64,000 bases of DNA. Source: Alitta virens. Its lineage: Eukaryota; Annelida; Polychaeta; Phyllodocida; Nereididae. The stretch is taken from positions 60,117,829 to 60,181,828 of the forward strand of contig OW028573.1 of assembly GCA_932294295.1 (NCBI GenBank). Reading direction: 5' to 3'. The notes under the pieces are model-generated. The model saw only the letters and a program-made list of their open reading frames with translations. It searched no databases and was not told the origin of the DNA. A program made the position numbers and the translations under genes. Of the stretch, positions 43,644-56,690 are shown one piece after another (position 1 is the first letter of the stretch; the number at the start of each line of letters is the position of its first letter).

Positions 43644-44260
43644 AATAATGTATAAATCAGATTTTATTTAAACAATTGATGACCCGCTACTTCAATTATA
43701 TAAAAATGGAATATTCAAAAGTACATATAGGTAATGAATTGAAAACATCAAGTTGTCTTTTTACCCAATGGTGTGAGTTTTTTGCACAGGACTATACCGA
43801 GTTTATAAAATACAGTTTTACAATGAAGAAAACAAAGCCTAAACATGGGATATGGCATTGCTTATAACAACATCATTGGCAAAGGTCTTGCTTGAAAACA
43901 GAACACAACAAAAATATGAAAGAGGCCAAGATGAATATTTCTGGTGGGTAAAATTTTGCAAAGACAAAGAAAGTTATTGCCCGTTTGTTGTTTTGGGGTT
44001 GTTGATTCCAGCACCATCCAACTGGTGGGACGATTACTTTTTAAAAAGGGCGCAAACATCAAATATCCTACAAGCAGCCACGATTCAGTGCTGGATTGGC
44101 AATATTCCGTGCATTTTTTGTGGCAAATTAAATTGAGGAGACCAAGGGATAAAAAGGAGGAACAGTGAGGATACAAAGGATGAATAACTGATAAAAGACA
44201 AACAGGACAAGTTGAGAAGTGAAAAGCTGCTGAGACAGGGCTCTGTAAACCTCATCTGCT
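43644..44260. other. AT-rich spacer
   Basis: Open frames at 43676-43867 and 43852-44136 have no domain or start context worth noting. Not called. Confidence 0.4.
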
Positions 44261-45060
44261 AGTTCCGTGACAAATAAGGATGGGGAGAGGTTTCAGGCAG
44301 TTACAACCCCACCCCCAACCCCACCCTTCCACTCAACTCCACTCTAAATATTTTCAGTATTTTTCACACTCACATCCCAGTGTTTGTTTTGTGTCCTTAT
44401 ACTTTTTGCATTTCCTGTGTTATGGTGGCTGTGATGGGGTTGGCATGTGAAGTCATGGACGGCCCAAAGACGTCAGATACGCCGTCTTCCTACGTCGTGA
44501 CGTCACATCCACGTCGTCCCTTAACGTCGCGCACCGCGTAATCCCCATGGAAACCGCTTCCCCTCAAGAGATTACATATATTTCGGGCAGAACAACTCAC
44601 TGGAGAGAGGGTTCATTTCGCTGCCAAACACCGCAAAAATAATTTATCTAATTGTTTTTCAAGATCAAACCCATTGCTTGCTTGGTTAATTCGTGTCAGC
44701 GGAGCATGACTCACGACATTTATTTTCTTGATTAATTTTGCTGGTGTCCCTTTTGTGAACACATGAATATGCATGACACAACAAGAGTTATGTTTTCCCT
44801 ATGCAGATTGCCTCTCTTTCATGTTCTCTGGAAATTGCGTCCTTCAATTAAATCGAGCCCCCGCCCTATTTCTTTATTAGAGCCCCCTCATTGTCTTATG
44901 CTCTAATATCGCTGGCTTTTTTATTGTCTCCAGATATATGGCCCCATTTTCCTGCAAAGTCTCTCATTTCGTGATTTCTTGCAATCTAGCTTCATCAAAA
45001 GCAGACAATGAACTCCTCTAATTTGTCAAAAGAGCATTGTCTAACTTTCTCCCTACTTTC
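44261..45060. promoter_or_regulatory. CRE-rich cluster C joined to a complex noncoding block
   Basis: At 44465-44560 there are five ACGTC words, one of them inside the exact TGACGTCA at 44498-44505, then ATCCCCATGGAAAC (44541-44554), which is close to an X-box. From 44560 to 45010 follows a long non-repetitive block rich in TTAATT, TAATTTATC, ATGAATATGCATGAC (octamer-like) and AATTAAATCGAG words, typical of conserved developmental enhancers. Conservation is untested. Confidence 0.45.
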
Positions 45061-47147
45061 TTTATCATTTTGTTTTTTTATCTTTCACAGAGTTTTCAAG
45101 TTTCCTTTTTAAATTGTGAACCCATCTTTTAAGGCGATATTTCACGTACTTACAAAAAAGTATGAAAGAAAATTAAATAAGAAAAAACGTGTGCAAAATG
45201 TTGTTCTTGGCTTAATATCACTTCAGGCATGTTATATATCTCCATTTTCAAAGGTGCCGCTTTTACAAAAGTTCATGATGACAAAGTTTTTTTTCTCAAT
45301 TCTTATAGCGGATTTAACATACCTTTTGAGCTTAGCAATACGGAGGGGAAAGTATTTAAAAAAGCTACAAATAAACCGAAATTTCCACAAGTTTTAAATT
45401 CTTTTGGCCTGCAAATTATACATTCGACTTAGGATTTATTTGAATATGATTTTATAATTTAGTTTGCCATTGCTTTTGTTATGCTGTTCAATAAAATCAT
45501 GGCTTGATAAAGTCTTGTATTGACATACTTGCCTACAAGTCACTGGAGGCAGCTGCAGCACATAGGCCATGTAAAACATGCTGTTTGTGTATGTGAGATT
45601 AATATGGTTTGATAGCATGGCCTCTCTGGAATACCAATGTGCTCTCATGGTATTCTGTGGCTGGGCCAGACTCCCTCCTCATCGTATGTAAATACTGCTG
45701 ATAAAAACACAACAGCCATAGACGAGAAACCGTGCTTGAATTTTAATAAATCTGTCAGATTATTAATAAAAGATGAGATGGCAGTGTTGTATAATGAAAA
45801 TCTGAAAAGATTCAGCAGCACATTTTGTTGTGTTATTCATAACTGTAATACTGGCGCAATAAAGAGATGCTGTTGCATAAGATTGCATCACACTGCTGAG
45901 CAGGAAGTTGCTGAAGCTGGTCCTATATACAGCTCCTGTATCAGCTGCATGAACTGCATGAACTGCATGAACTGATGCTACTTCAGAAGGCTCCCTGATG
46001 AATTCCATGCGCACATTTCGGATTTACCCGTTTGCCGAGTGTTATGATGGTAAGTGCTTCGATGGTCCTGTCTAATATTTTAATACACTATACTAAAAAT
46101 GCAATGATAAAATTAACCATACGAAATAGTAGCTAATTTTGATACACTTGATATTTCTTTTTTTATTTTAATAATTTTAAAATATCAATTTCATGCAGAA
46201 AATATTCACATAAGCATGTTGAACAAAATTCACAATAACTTCAATACATCATGTGTGGTAATTATGTATTATATATTAAAAATTATACCATCTCGAGTGA
46301 CCACGGAAAAATCCATTAAAAAGTCATGAGGATATTTCTAATTTTAATCAGGAAATTAATCGTGCTTACTATGATAAAAGAAAATTTATTAGAAGGTTTT
46401 TAGAAATTGAAACTCTCAATTACGTTAAAACATGCTGAAAAATATTTACTTTTTTGTTGAATTTTTATAGCAAGATTAAAACATTTATGGCCCTGACTCC
46501 ATTGCTGCATTGGCTGACTGTCATCATAGAAATTCTGTTTATCATTCTTGGCCATTGACATATGGAATTGTACAATGTAACATTTGTAAACCTATGAGAA
46601 TAGAAATTTGCATTTCACTGAAATTTAAATCAAATCAAATTTGTTAAACATCTTTAAAGCCAGGGAAGTCCGAAAACTGCATGGTGCAGTGGCAAGCGCA
46701 CTGAAATACACACTTTAAATTTGCTATAAATTAATCTATTTGAAATTTGCAGAAATCGACACCACAGTCTGGCTGTATGCTTTTTTGAAATTGTAGATTA
46801 GAAAAACAGAGCAGTTTCACATACTCTTAAAAAGTTTGTGTGTACACGAAGTGCGACTTTCTCTCAAAATATTTTGAGTCTTGGATTTCATTTCTTGTTT
46901 GAACTATACTCCTGTGATATTTTGTTCGCAAACTCAACCAAAAATCCAAGTTTAACTTTCAAATACATGCAAATTCTTTTCCAAACACAGTTCTATTTCT
47001 AAAATAGAGTCTATTCACGGATCATACAAATGATATCTGTGTTGTGTGTTGTTCCTCTAATCGCATTTTCTAACTTTTGACCTGGCAATCTGAGTACAGT
47101 TTTTAAGAAGTTTTTCATGAGCTACTTAGGTTTGAGATATATTCAGT
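45061..47147. other. AT-rich intergenic DNA
   Basis: No gene is seen. A CTGCATGAA triplet repeat lies at 45945-45972. GGTGCAGTGGCAAGCGCACTG near 46683 strongly resembles the A-box half of a tRNA-derived SINE but lacks a B box. The rest is unremarkable. Confidence 0.45.
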
Positions 47148-47178
<31 letters not shown>

Positions 47179-47223
47179 TATCTATCAATCTATCAATCTA
47201 TCTATCTATCTATCTATCTATTC
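47148..47223. repeat. (AATC)n/(ATCT)n microsatellite
   Basis: AATC units change in phase to ATCT units through mixed steps. Confidence 0.95.
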
Positions 47224-48470
47224 ATACGTAGTACCCAGATATTTTTTACTTAGCTCAAGTAAGAAAGTAATTTCTCTTATCTTATGATAAATTGCAAATG
47301 TCCATTTTATACTGATGTCTGATATTCCAACTTTTCATAACTGGGAAACTGTCAAAAAAATTGAGGAAAAGTATATGAGGGTTGTATGTGGGGGTGCGAT
47401 ATAATCATGAGACATTGTTTTGTTGTCGTGAGGGTCACATGGAACAGGGTGAAAGAGACGGAAGGTCAAGAGACGAATCTAACATGCAGAATAGATCAAG
47501 AGACCCTGGTGAGGTTCTAGGGCAAATGTTGAATTGTGTTGCTAGCATATATGATGACTTCCTAAGTCAATAGATACAATGGTATCTGGCTAGGGTTGGT
47601 CCACTGCGGATGACAGTATATTCCGCCAAGGCTCCAGCCATCCGCACCTGGCATTTTTAGCAAGGATATTCTCACCATGTGAAAACTACCCACCTGCCAG
47701 GGGTTTTAGATACACCAACAGGCTTTAGTGTGTTCACAAAATTTGTAATACTGTTAAAAGAACCACCAAAAGCTCCTTACACAACTTGAGCCAATGGCTT
47801 TAAAAGTTTAAAAACGTTCAGTTAGAAAGTCATGGATGAGATGAGATCATGCAAATTCCTGCTAAATTGCCTTACAAAATATGGACACATTAAGAATGCG
47901 CTGGAAAAAAAGATGTCAAAAGCACATTATGGGAATGACATGGTTTTAATAAACAAGAACATGTTAGAAACCTGGTGAAAGGGGATCAAAACAGAACCGC
48001 CATGGACTTCAACAGCTTTCCAAATACACAACCCTCGTGTGAGTTAAAATGTACTGAAATCTTTTTGAGTAAGATGCGCGCCAATATATTTCACGAGTTC
48101 ACGAGTTTATGAACAAAAAAATGAATTTATCAATTATTTTGCTGGGCCATTTGAATATAGCTTAAACGTTCGTGTGTAGAGTGCAATCAATCTAATGAAT
48201 AAAATATATTTTCTTGGGTCTTTTCAATAGTATTATTTGAAAAACTGAATTTATTTTCATTTCTAAATAACCAGAGCTAAACAAAAATAATACACTCTCA
48301 AGAACTTTAGGTAACGGCCATCGCAGTAGAAATAAATAATGCCTACAATGTGGGAACTTCAGAAGTGCACATATGTAGATTTACATTCTTCACTTGAAAT
48401 TTAAAATTTCCCAGAAATTCCCTACACGTAGAGTCCATCATGCAAATGACTTGGTTATTGAGTGAGACAC
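47224..48470. other. AT-rich intergenic DNA
   Basis: Nothing recognised; one more CTGCGGATGACAG word lies near 47605. Confidence 0.5.
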
Positions 48471-49070
48471 GAGTCCATACATTGGTGATTCAGGGGGCAG
48501 GTAGTTTATGGTATTCATCATAACATAAGAGGCGTCTTTATCTGGACTGTTTAGGGGAGCAGGGATGCTGGGCTGATGGGCTGTGGGTTGATGGCGAGGG
48601 ATGCGGTCGCAAGTGATGTAAGGGCTGCTGAGACAGCTTATCCCGGCCACCCGCAGAGCACCAGTTTCGGGATTACATCCCTAACGATAGCGCAATATTA
48701 TGCTAACTGCGGTTAGCCGTGGCCTCGTAAAATATACCTAGTATCTCTATAAAACGAGCGGGTCGGAGCCTGGTGAGTGAGTCCCAGCGATGCTTATGGA
48801 AATAGCCCGTCCTCCCGCTCTCCCCCCAGTGTCAACAGCCCAAGAAAAATGGCCAAGGGTTCCGACCCCAATTTTTGGTGGCCGCTGGACGGTGATGCTG
48901 GAGAGCATCCGTGAATCCCCCCTCATCCCTCGGGATGTGCTTTCCTCATGTACAAGTCAAATGACAAGCTCCCTTGACCCGTCTTTGCTGGGGTCGCCCT
49001 CGTTCTGCAAGGACGCCAAATGCAAGGAAAGGCCCCACAAAACTGCGTTTCAAAAACTTTAAATGCCATA
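48471..49070. promoter_or_regulatory. GC-elevated island
   Basis: Clear composition change at both ends. It contains GGTCGCAAGTGATG and CGGTTAGCCGTGG words. No open frame is convincing. Confidence 0.3.
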
Positions 49071-51300
49071 GTTTCATAAGTTGTGTATGTTTTTATAGGA
49101 AGCCTTAAATATGTGATCTATTAGTAGACGGACTGGACAAGTTCTGGACAACATCACACGTTTCAATATAATAATGCAAAATAAAACCGGTGTTAAAAAC
49201 ATCATGCAATTTTCCCCTTTTTTTCTTACAAAGGAATTTATGAAATTTCAATTTTTATGTCACCAATGGTCTGATACAATGAAAAGATCTCGAAAGAAGT
49301 CGAAAAAGATTTTGAAGAAAGAAGAAAACAATGCTTAATTCGGGTTAATTTCCAAAATACAATTCGTTTGTGCACATGCATGCTACAATATTTCCCCAAC
49401 AAAAACAATGTGCAATTGTGGATCACCAGTAATGATAATATAGTGGTGTTTGGGAAATTTATTATAATTTGTTTGGTATATTTTTCTTTATAAATATATT
49501 TATTTAAAATGGGTAGCACTATCAGTGAGAACAGTTTTACAGGCAACTCATTACATACAATATAAATAATGCGACATAACATGTTATATGCAGACGCAGA
49601 TTAGGATAAAGTGTAAGAGAATATATTGCACCGTAGGGCTAAATTTATCGTGTTATGTTGCTCACTATACATAACTGTCATTCTACATGTTATATCAGTA
49701 TATTTTTGCAGTCGAATTGTATGGGACTAAATAGAAATAAATCATTAAAAATCACAATGACACTATAATTTACAAGTGCGGCATTGTGCATTTATCTGCA
49801 AGAATTATCGTGCAAATTCTTTAATCAATAATAAGTGTTTTTTTTTTTAGATTATAGTTTCCTCCTTAACCTGCAGGTGATATGTTAAAATAATTTTTCA
49901 AGCTATTTTTAAACTGTATCATACAAGATTTACTGACAAGGTATGAATTACAAAGAATAAATTAAGGATTAAGATATCAGTATGTTTACATCATAGCTCA
50001 AGTTCATTGTTATCACATATAAATTGACAAAGAATCGAATGCGTTTCGTGACAGTAGTTGTCCATTTTCATTTTAGTTCTATTTCGTGACACTAACAATG
50101 GCCCTGCTCATCCCATTGTCTGGCAATTTCAGCCTCCCAAACAAATCACTTCTCCTTTTGCAGCGCTTATTGATGTAGAAATTAATTAATGGGAACTGAT
50201 AAAGCTGACCGAACATTACACCTTGGCAAACCAAAAAGAGAAAAGATTGCTTAAGTATGATATTTGTCACCAAGATTAAATGAAAATCTTGTCTCATGGG
50301 ATGACATAACAAGAAAAGGATTAAGAAACTTCAGAGAAAAATCATTACAAGTACAAGAAGTAGTTTAATGGGCCATGACAAAAGACATCAATACATTACA
50401 AATTCACACATCCATCTCAGAATGAAAGATTATGTTTATCTCTTGTTCATTTTGGAGAAAATGTGCAAATATGAAAGCTGCACTTGAGTTTTGACCAAAT
50501 TTACTCTAAACATTGAATTTAGTGTTTTTCTGTGTGTGGTTTTAATTTTAGTTTTCATGATACTATTTTAAAATATGCATTTTTTTCCTTTGGTATAAAT
50601 TTAGATTAAGTGTAGCAGTAGGTGTAGAATAAAAAACACAAAAAAGGGCAATGATACCGTTTTTATTTGTTTTTTTTTGTTGTTGTTTTTTTGCTGTTAT
50701 GATTTAATGTAGTAACATATGATGATATATACATTCAATTTAAAGAAATATTTACTTTAAGTAAAAAAGGATGCGCAACGTTTACATGAAGTCAAATATA
50801 CGCTTTAAAATTAAATGAAAGTCAAAATTGCAAAACACACTAGAAAAAGATAAAAATCTGACTTGGTAAAAAACATTAAACTGCTTAAAAATGCTTTGTA
50901 CTTTCATCCTTGCGTAATATGTATTCTGGCAAATCTATTACAAATTTCGTGGCATGAAAAATTAATTAGTCATAGCATTGGGGCACATGGCGGAGTATTC
51001 ATAGTTTAGCCAATTGTGTTGTCCGGGAGATTTTATCATAAAATACAGGAACAATAGAAAGAAGAAAGAAGGAAAGAAAAAACAATTCGGTATAAAGGAA
51101 GAAGATAAAATCTGGCCCTGTGTCAACAATGTTGCTTTGAACATTAAAGTCATGGCTCATTGAAGCCAAAAATGTACAGCCGAACTCCTCGGGGTAAATT
51201 GATAAATAATTGTGACATGTGGAGGAGAACAAAAAAGTTATGTTCCCAGAAAGGAAGTCGAAGTTTTCGGTTTTTGGTTTTTTTTTCTGACAAAGAACAA
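49071..51300. other. AT-rich intergenic DNA
   Basis: Long AT-rich tract with homopolymer runs. CCTGCAGG lies alone at 49870-49877. A 114-codon minus-strand frame at 49582-49238 is low in complexity and has no domain. Confidence 0.5.
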
Positions 51301-51620
51301 TGGTTAGCACAGCAGCCCATGCCTTAAGGCTGTGCAGTGGTGTCTACACCCTGCCTCACCATAGGTGCCCTGTGTAGGCGCCCCCCTACAGGCACCCCCT
51401 GTCCACAGTAGCATGACATCTTGTTTGTTAATCCTCTTTCAAGCGACTCAGGTGTATTGGAAAGGTAAATAAAGCCGTGTTAAATGTATGACAGGACTTG
51501 ACAGATGGCCACAGACCCTGACAGCCCAGTAAACTAGGGAAGAGGGCCACTTCTGAAGTTCACTTCACCCCGTCTCTTAACTTTCCAAGTAAAGTGCTCA
51601 GTTTAAGTGGCCCAAGACAA
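51301..51620. promoter_or_regulatory. Small GC-rich block with hairpins
   Basis: GCACAGC...GCTGTGC inverted words lie at 51306-51336. A 12-bp bulged stem lies at 51364-51396 (GGTGCC-CTG-TGTAGG against CCTACAGGCACC). Then follow TGACAGGACTTGACAG words. Role unknown. Confidence 0.35.
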
Positions 51621-53150
51621 TGCTGAAGCCCTTCTCAAAGAGAAAGGGTTGATAGCCACTAAGACAGTCATAGGCATACATATGTATGGGCACTTGGCCC
51701 TGGGTGGTATAAGTGCTGCTCTATGGGCCAGTAAGTCAATCATGTGTTGTTTGTTACTCAGTGCATTAAATACCTGTGACCGTTGAAGAGTGTGAACTGT
51801 CATGTTATTATTAATTAGCTGCATCAAAACGAATGATTTTTATGAATATCGTAATATGAGCCCTCTATCTGTTTATATTTGGTATATTTCCATATTTTCT
51901 CACCAAATAAGAATTTTTTTTTTCAATTTTTGGTTAATAAAATTTAAATGCTAATTTCAATTAGGGATAAAGAGATTCTGAAGCTGCCAATCAGTGTTCA
52001 TCAACATTGACAACCTATCTTAAAATAACGATAATTTGGACTTCAAAATGTCAGAAGCGAGATAGATTATATCTGAAAAACACAATGAGAAGCTGCCAAA
52101 GTTTGATGTATTTTTTCACTCATCACTCTCCAGGTGTTACAGAGGACATGTTAATTTCCTAGAAGTCACGATTCTCCACTAGGTGACGCCTCTTTGGCTT
52201 GCATTATTAATGGCAGAGTGCAACAAAGTTCCTAACTTTTTTTGTTGTATCCTCCGTTGGGCAAAATGAGAAGAGCAAAAAGATTGACATGCATTGAAAC
52301 GCATGCCAAAAAAAAAGCGATAAAAAAATAATTAAAAACTTGACAGGAGTCAATATGGAGCGAGAATCAACATGGAATCGTGGTTAACTGAGCATGCAAA
52401 CTGCTACCTGCATGCTGAAAGAGTTTTAGGTTCAGGCTTGGATGAATTAGAGAACTAGTTTAGGATTTTAGGATATTTTTATTTTAGTTCAACTCTGGTT
52501 TCTGAGGCATAGGCGCAGAGACAATTTATCAGTCTTATGAAACCCTGTATGGTTAATTTGCCAACATCTACTCTCACACACATAAAGTTGTGTTAAACAA
52601 GTTACTTCTTGAGGACATTGCAAGGAAATCAGCAATATTACAAATGTCAGCTTCTTTTCAGAAAAAATGCAAAAATTACAAAAAATAAGCATGGTCCAGC
52701 TGACCAGTAAATCTTGATGTAACAAATTAATGCACATTATTTGCTGTTTAATTCAGTTATTTTCAATCTGTCAACATTCTTTTACACAAGTACTAAAAAG
52801 GAACCCTTTGAATACACTCTCAGAAGGGTTAACTTTAATTAGAATCGAAGAAAACTAGGGGTGAAACATAACCTAAAATTTGCAGAGAGCTTGTGAGGAT
52901 GGCAGGATAATGGAGTAGTTTAGTATTCAAAGGGTTGGATGGTTAATTTGCCAGCCTTGCACCTCAGTTGGATGTGCATGTAGGAACGGGGATTGCTTTC
53001 ACAGGGTTTCTTGCTCTTGCCTGCGGAGGACAAACACATGGGGGCGTTTTGCTGGTAACTATGCAGAGAAGATAGCAAGAAAGCCATATCAATGGCACTT
53101 TGGGATGCTGCAGTTTTGTCTGCCAATGAGGCCAGGTCCCCTCATTTGTC
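51621..53150. other. AT-rich intergenic DNA with a short dispersed repeat
   Basis: The 15-mer ATGGTTAATTTGCCA occurs at 52549-52563 and again at 52939-52953 with weak similarity around it. It may be two copies of an old repeat. No gene is seen. Confidence 0.4.
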
Positions 53151-54480
53151 CAAAGTCTTGAATTACCCCAAGACGCCCCACCCTAACGCCCCTACTTTTC
53201 TTATGACAATATCAGATCGAAGTCTCCTGCTACCTGCACGTTTGTGGGCGCTCTTTTAGGCATGCGACAACACGCGGCAGTCCCACGCCCTGTAGAACAC
53301 CACCTAAGATCGAAGGGTGACGTTTGTAGAACTTCGGCTGCAAAGTGAACATCACGCCACGACGGAACTTGCAAAGAACTTACAAAAAGAACTTACAGAG
53401 AAAGGCATTCTATTGCATCTGCCGCCCAGCAATATATGATAGTTGTGTAAATCGATTTAGCTTCCACAGGACACTGGATATGAAAAGTTTTTTCAGCCCA
53501 AACAAAAACTAGACTGTTTACCTGGAATCAACATGGGAGAGTTTAGGGTTCGGTTACATGTTCCCAAAGTCGGCTTGTCTTGAAAAAAGGGGAGAAAAAA
53601 GAAAGAAGAAATACAGATATTTGGTGGCTGATTAAGAAGGCAGGTTAGCCGAGGGCAGTAGAGTGTGTTTGTGAGTCTTGGAGGGGGGAGTCCGAGGGCA
53701 TGAATTCTCATTGTTTAGAGGAAGGGGGCAGGAGGGGGGCCGGGGCTGTTTGAGCAGAAGCAGCGACGGGGGGCGCAAGAGCGGGGATGAGCGCCGTCAG
53801 CTAAACAAGGGCGACTGTGGCTATTTGCCTTGAACGCCAACAACAAAGAAACTAGGGGCAAAAGTAAAGCCAATGGCGCCCGCCCGTCTCCACTAGAAGG
53901 TCTCTAAGTCGGCGCCAATCCGACACCGCTGCCACCCCCGGGGGGATTACCACCCCCCCCCCCCCCCACCAGTACACCTGACTGGCTCACCTTTAGTGGT
54001 ACGCCGGCGTCTCAGCAGCCAACTTCTCACTTACAGCTTAAGGTCTAAATTGACAGTCAGTTGGTTTGTTTACCTCGTCAATTAAGGGGCTGATAATCTG
54101 GTGATACCAACACTACTTTCTGAGTTTAGCCATTCATCTGAGGTAACCAGCTTATGCCATCGGCTCTTCAAAGCTCCCAAATACGTTTGCCAAGAGATGA
54201 GGTGGCAAGCGCATCATTTCATGCGCTCCCTTTCATCTTAACTGTTTAATTGTCAGGGATACCCCATCCTTGGTGCTAAGATTAGCTCTTCGGAGGACAC
54301 TCTTATGACGTCACGAACGTCCCATTACGCGTGATTTTCCTTAAATGGCGGCAAATGACTTGTGATAACTTTCCCTTTTCAGTGATCGTTTCAATTACGA
54401 GTGTTTACCTACTGACAAATTGACCCCCTCTTAACTGCTCCATTTTCGGGTGCATATATCCGAAATTATCTCCAAATAAA
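53151..54480. promoter_or_regulatory. GC-elevated island with CRE palindrome
   Basis: The core, 53690-54010, is CpG-bearing and includes a C15 run at 53953-53967. An exact TGACGTCA is at 54306-54313, followed by ACGAACGTCC and ATTACGCGTG. No coding signal. Confidence 0.35.
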
Positions 54481-54964
54481 TAATACTTACCTTGAAATCA
54501 CTGACTGACAACTTCATCAAAGACAAGTCAAGATAAGCTGAGATAAGCCTGGTCTAAATAACATCATTGTTTTGTCTTGTGCGACCGACCGTGACTAACA
54601 AGTATAGGACCTTAACTAATTAGTAAACAAGTTGCAAAGTAGCCAATTAAGGGCTCCCGCCTTAATTACTTAAAATACCAAATTAAAGACCTATTTCATG
54701 ATCACCTATTGATAATTTAATTGTATAGGGGAAAAAAATTCTCAACTTCAGCTAGACGAAAATCTGTAAAGAGGTTTTTCAAGGTAAATCACCATTATTT
54801 TCATATTGTCAGAGACAGATTTATAAACAGATCTAAACACTTATGATACATATAATAGATAAAACCAGCATGTAGGGCCTAATTCTAATTTAACCAAAAA
54901 AAAGAAAGGCATAGGCCTATGTATGTAATTAAGTTGATGATAATACCTTATATTGAACACATAT
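54481..54964. other. AT-rich spacer
   Basis: Nothing recognised. Confidence 0.5.
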
Positions 54965-55645
54965 CTAAGAAAGCCATAGACTGGTTCTCCCTTGACTACA
55001 CGGAGGCAAACTTCAAGCTATGATCCTGGGTTTGCCTGATCAAGAAAATATTCAAATAAAAATTGCCAATATCCATATAACTCCAAATAACTGTGTTAAA
55101 CTCCAAGGAATAAATTTAGACCAGGAACTTAAATTCAATGTCCACATTTCTAATATTTGTAAAAATGCATCCAGGCAAATTAATTCTCTAAAACTTTTAT
55201 CAAAAATGTTGATACTGAAGTGAAGTTAAAAATCTATCAGTCATTTATAATTTCAAATTTTAACTATTGCCCTACAGTCTACCACCAATGCCTAACTGCA
55301 GACATTAATAAACTTGAAAAACTTAATGAACGTGCTCTCCGCTTTGTATATAGTGATTAAATTCAAATTATACAGAAATCCTTAAAAACAATAAACATAA
55401 CTCACTGTATCTCATGAGAACAAAAATCTTATAATTAGTATTCAAAGTTGATGATCCTCCACTGTCAAATGACATGTTTAAAATTAAAAATTTTAAAATA
55501 TGATTTAGAAATAATAAGATAATAGAATTACCTAAGTTTAAAACAATAAGATACGGCAGCTCATCCATAGGATACCAGGGTGCTAAATTGTGGGACCTTG
55601 TTCTCATTGCCATAAAAAATATTCCCGATTTTTTAAGATTTTAAA
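54965..55645 (+). pseudogene. Non-LTR retrotransposon reverse transcriptase, C-terminal relic
   Basis: Broken frames read in order: AIDWF, then KLQAMILG after a frameshift, CVKLQGINLDQELKFNVHI, ICKNASRQINSLKLLSK, a second frameshift, IYQSFIISNFNYCP, KLNERALRFVYSD and a stop, and finally GYQGAKLWDLV and IKNIPDF. This is the order seen at the C-terminal end of jockey/CR1/RTE-type reverse transcriptase proteins, after the catalytic YADD box, which is not present here. At least two frameshifts and two stops make it dead. The 5' portion was lost, as is normal for 5'-truncated LINE insertions. It ends near a (TA)n tract at 55685-55700. Confidence 0.8.
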
Positions 55646-56690
55646 TTAGCTATTGGGAATGAACCAGATCGCAATTGTATACAATATATATATATATAGA
55701 ACCGGTTTTTATTGCATTTTATGAATAATTTGTCTATTTGCTTTTATTATATACTAATCTAATCTGGGTTTTTTTTAATAGTTTTCACTCCTCATCTGTA
55801 CATGTTTCATTTGTCATATCATTTTTTAAAGCTTCTGCCTATATTACTTTTTCTTACATACGAATTTAAATAAAATATCTTATTTTATCCTAGTATAAAA
55901 CATATATTCCATATATATAAAATATTAAGGTTTTTTCTCTATTTCACAATACACAGTATTCTCCATATATACGCAAAACGTAGAATATTGTTGTTTTTGT
56001 TTCCCAAATGGGAGATTTATTTGTCGGTCGTGTTGTGTCCAAGTACAAAGTTGTTAATAGAATGCTAATTGTATTCATTTGGCCGGCGTGCTCTGCATAA
56101 ACATTACTCAATGCTAAGAAAATCCTCGTTGTATATCAAGTATCACAGTGCAGGATCAAACCTCAAACAACCGAATACCTAAGTCCTTAGTCCCGAGTGA
56201 TTTGCTTTGTCAAAACAATTAACACGTTGTTTAGAAAATAGTCTTTGATATGTACTTTTTTTATTATGGTATAGAAGTATTATTTTTTCTTTCTTTGTTT
56301 CTTTCTTTATTTATTTCTTTTTTTCTTTCTTTCTTTCCTTTCTTTCTTTCCTTTTATCTGTAAAAAAATACCAAAAAAAATTATAAAGTATACCAAAAAA
56401 ATCATAAAGTAGGCCTATGATACTGAAATTTAGAAAAGCTAAACTAAAAAGCTCAACCTATTGTTCATATGTGCAGAATTGTTTTGGAAGTCTATAAAGC
56501 ATTTTCTTGCAAGTTATTGAAAACAAGTCCGGTGAAGCTTATAAAATTCTGTGTTTCAAATATATGTAATGAGCTGCAAAAATGTTTAAGTGGGGTGTCG
56601 AACATGCTGGGTTTTCCACTTCTTTTGTTTATATATGCCTGGGAAATATGTTGACAGAATACTTAGCATATGAAGATGAACTGTATGGCT
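55646..56690. other. AT-rich intergenic DNA with simple repeats
   Basis: It contains (TA)n at 55685-55700, a TTTC-rich tract at 56283-56355 and a 20-bp tandem pair TACCAAAAAAATYATAAAG at 56369-56410. No gene is seen. Confidence 0.5.
56283..56355. repeat. (TTTC)n-rich pyrimidine tract
   Basis: Interrupted TTTC/TTTA array. Confidence 0.9.

Noticed and set aside
23118..53967. C13 run at 23118 and C15 run at 53953 as special structures
   Set aside because: Plain homopolymers, prone to slippage and assembly error; too few separate C-runs nearby for a convincing i-motif call.
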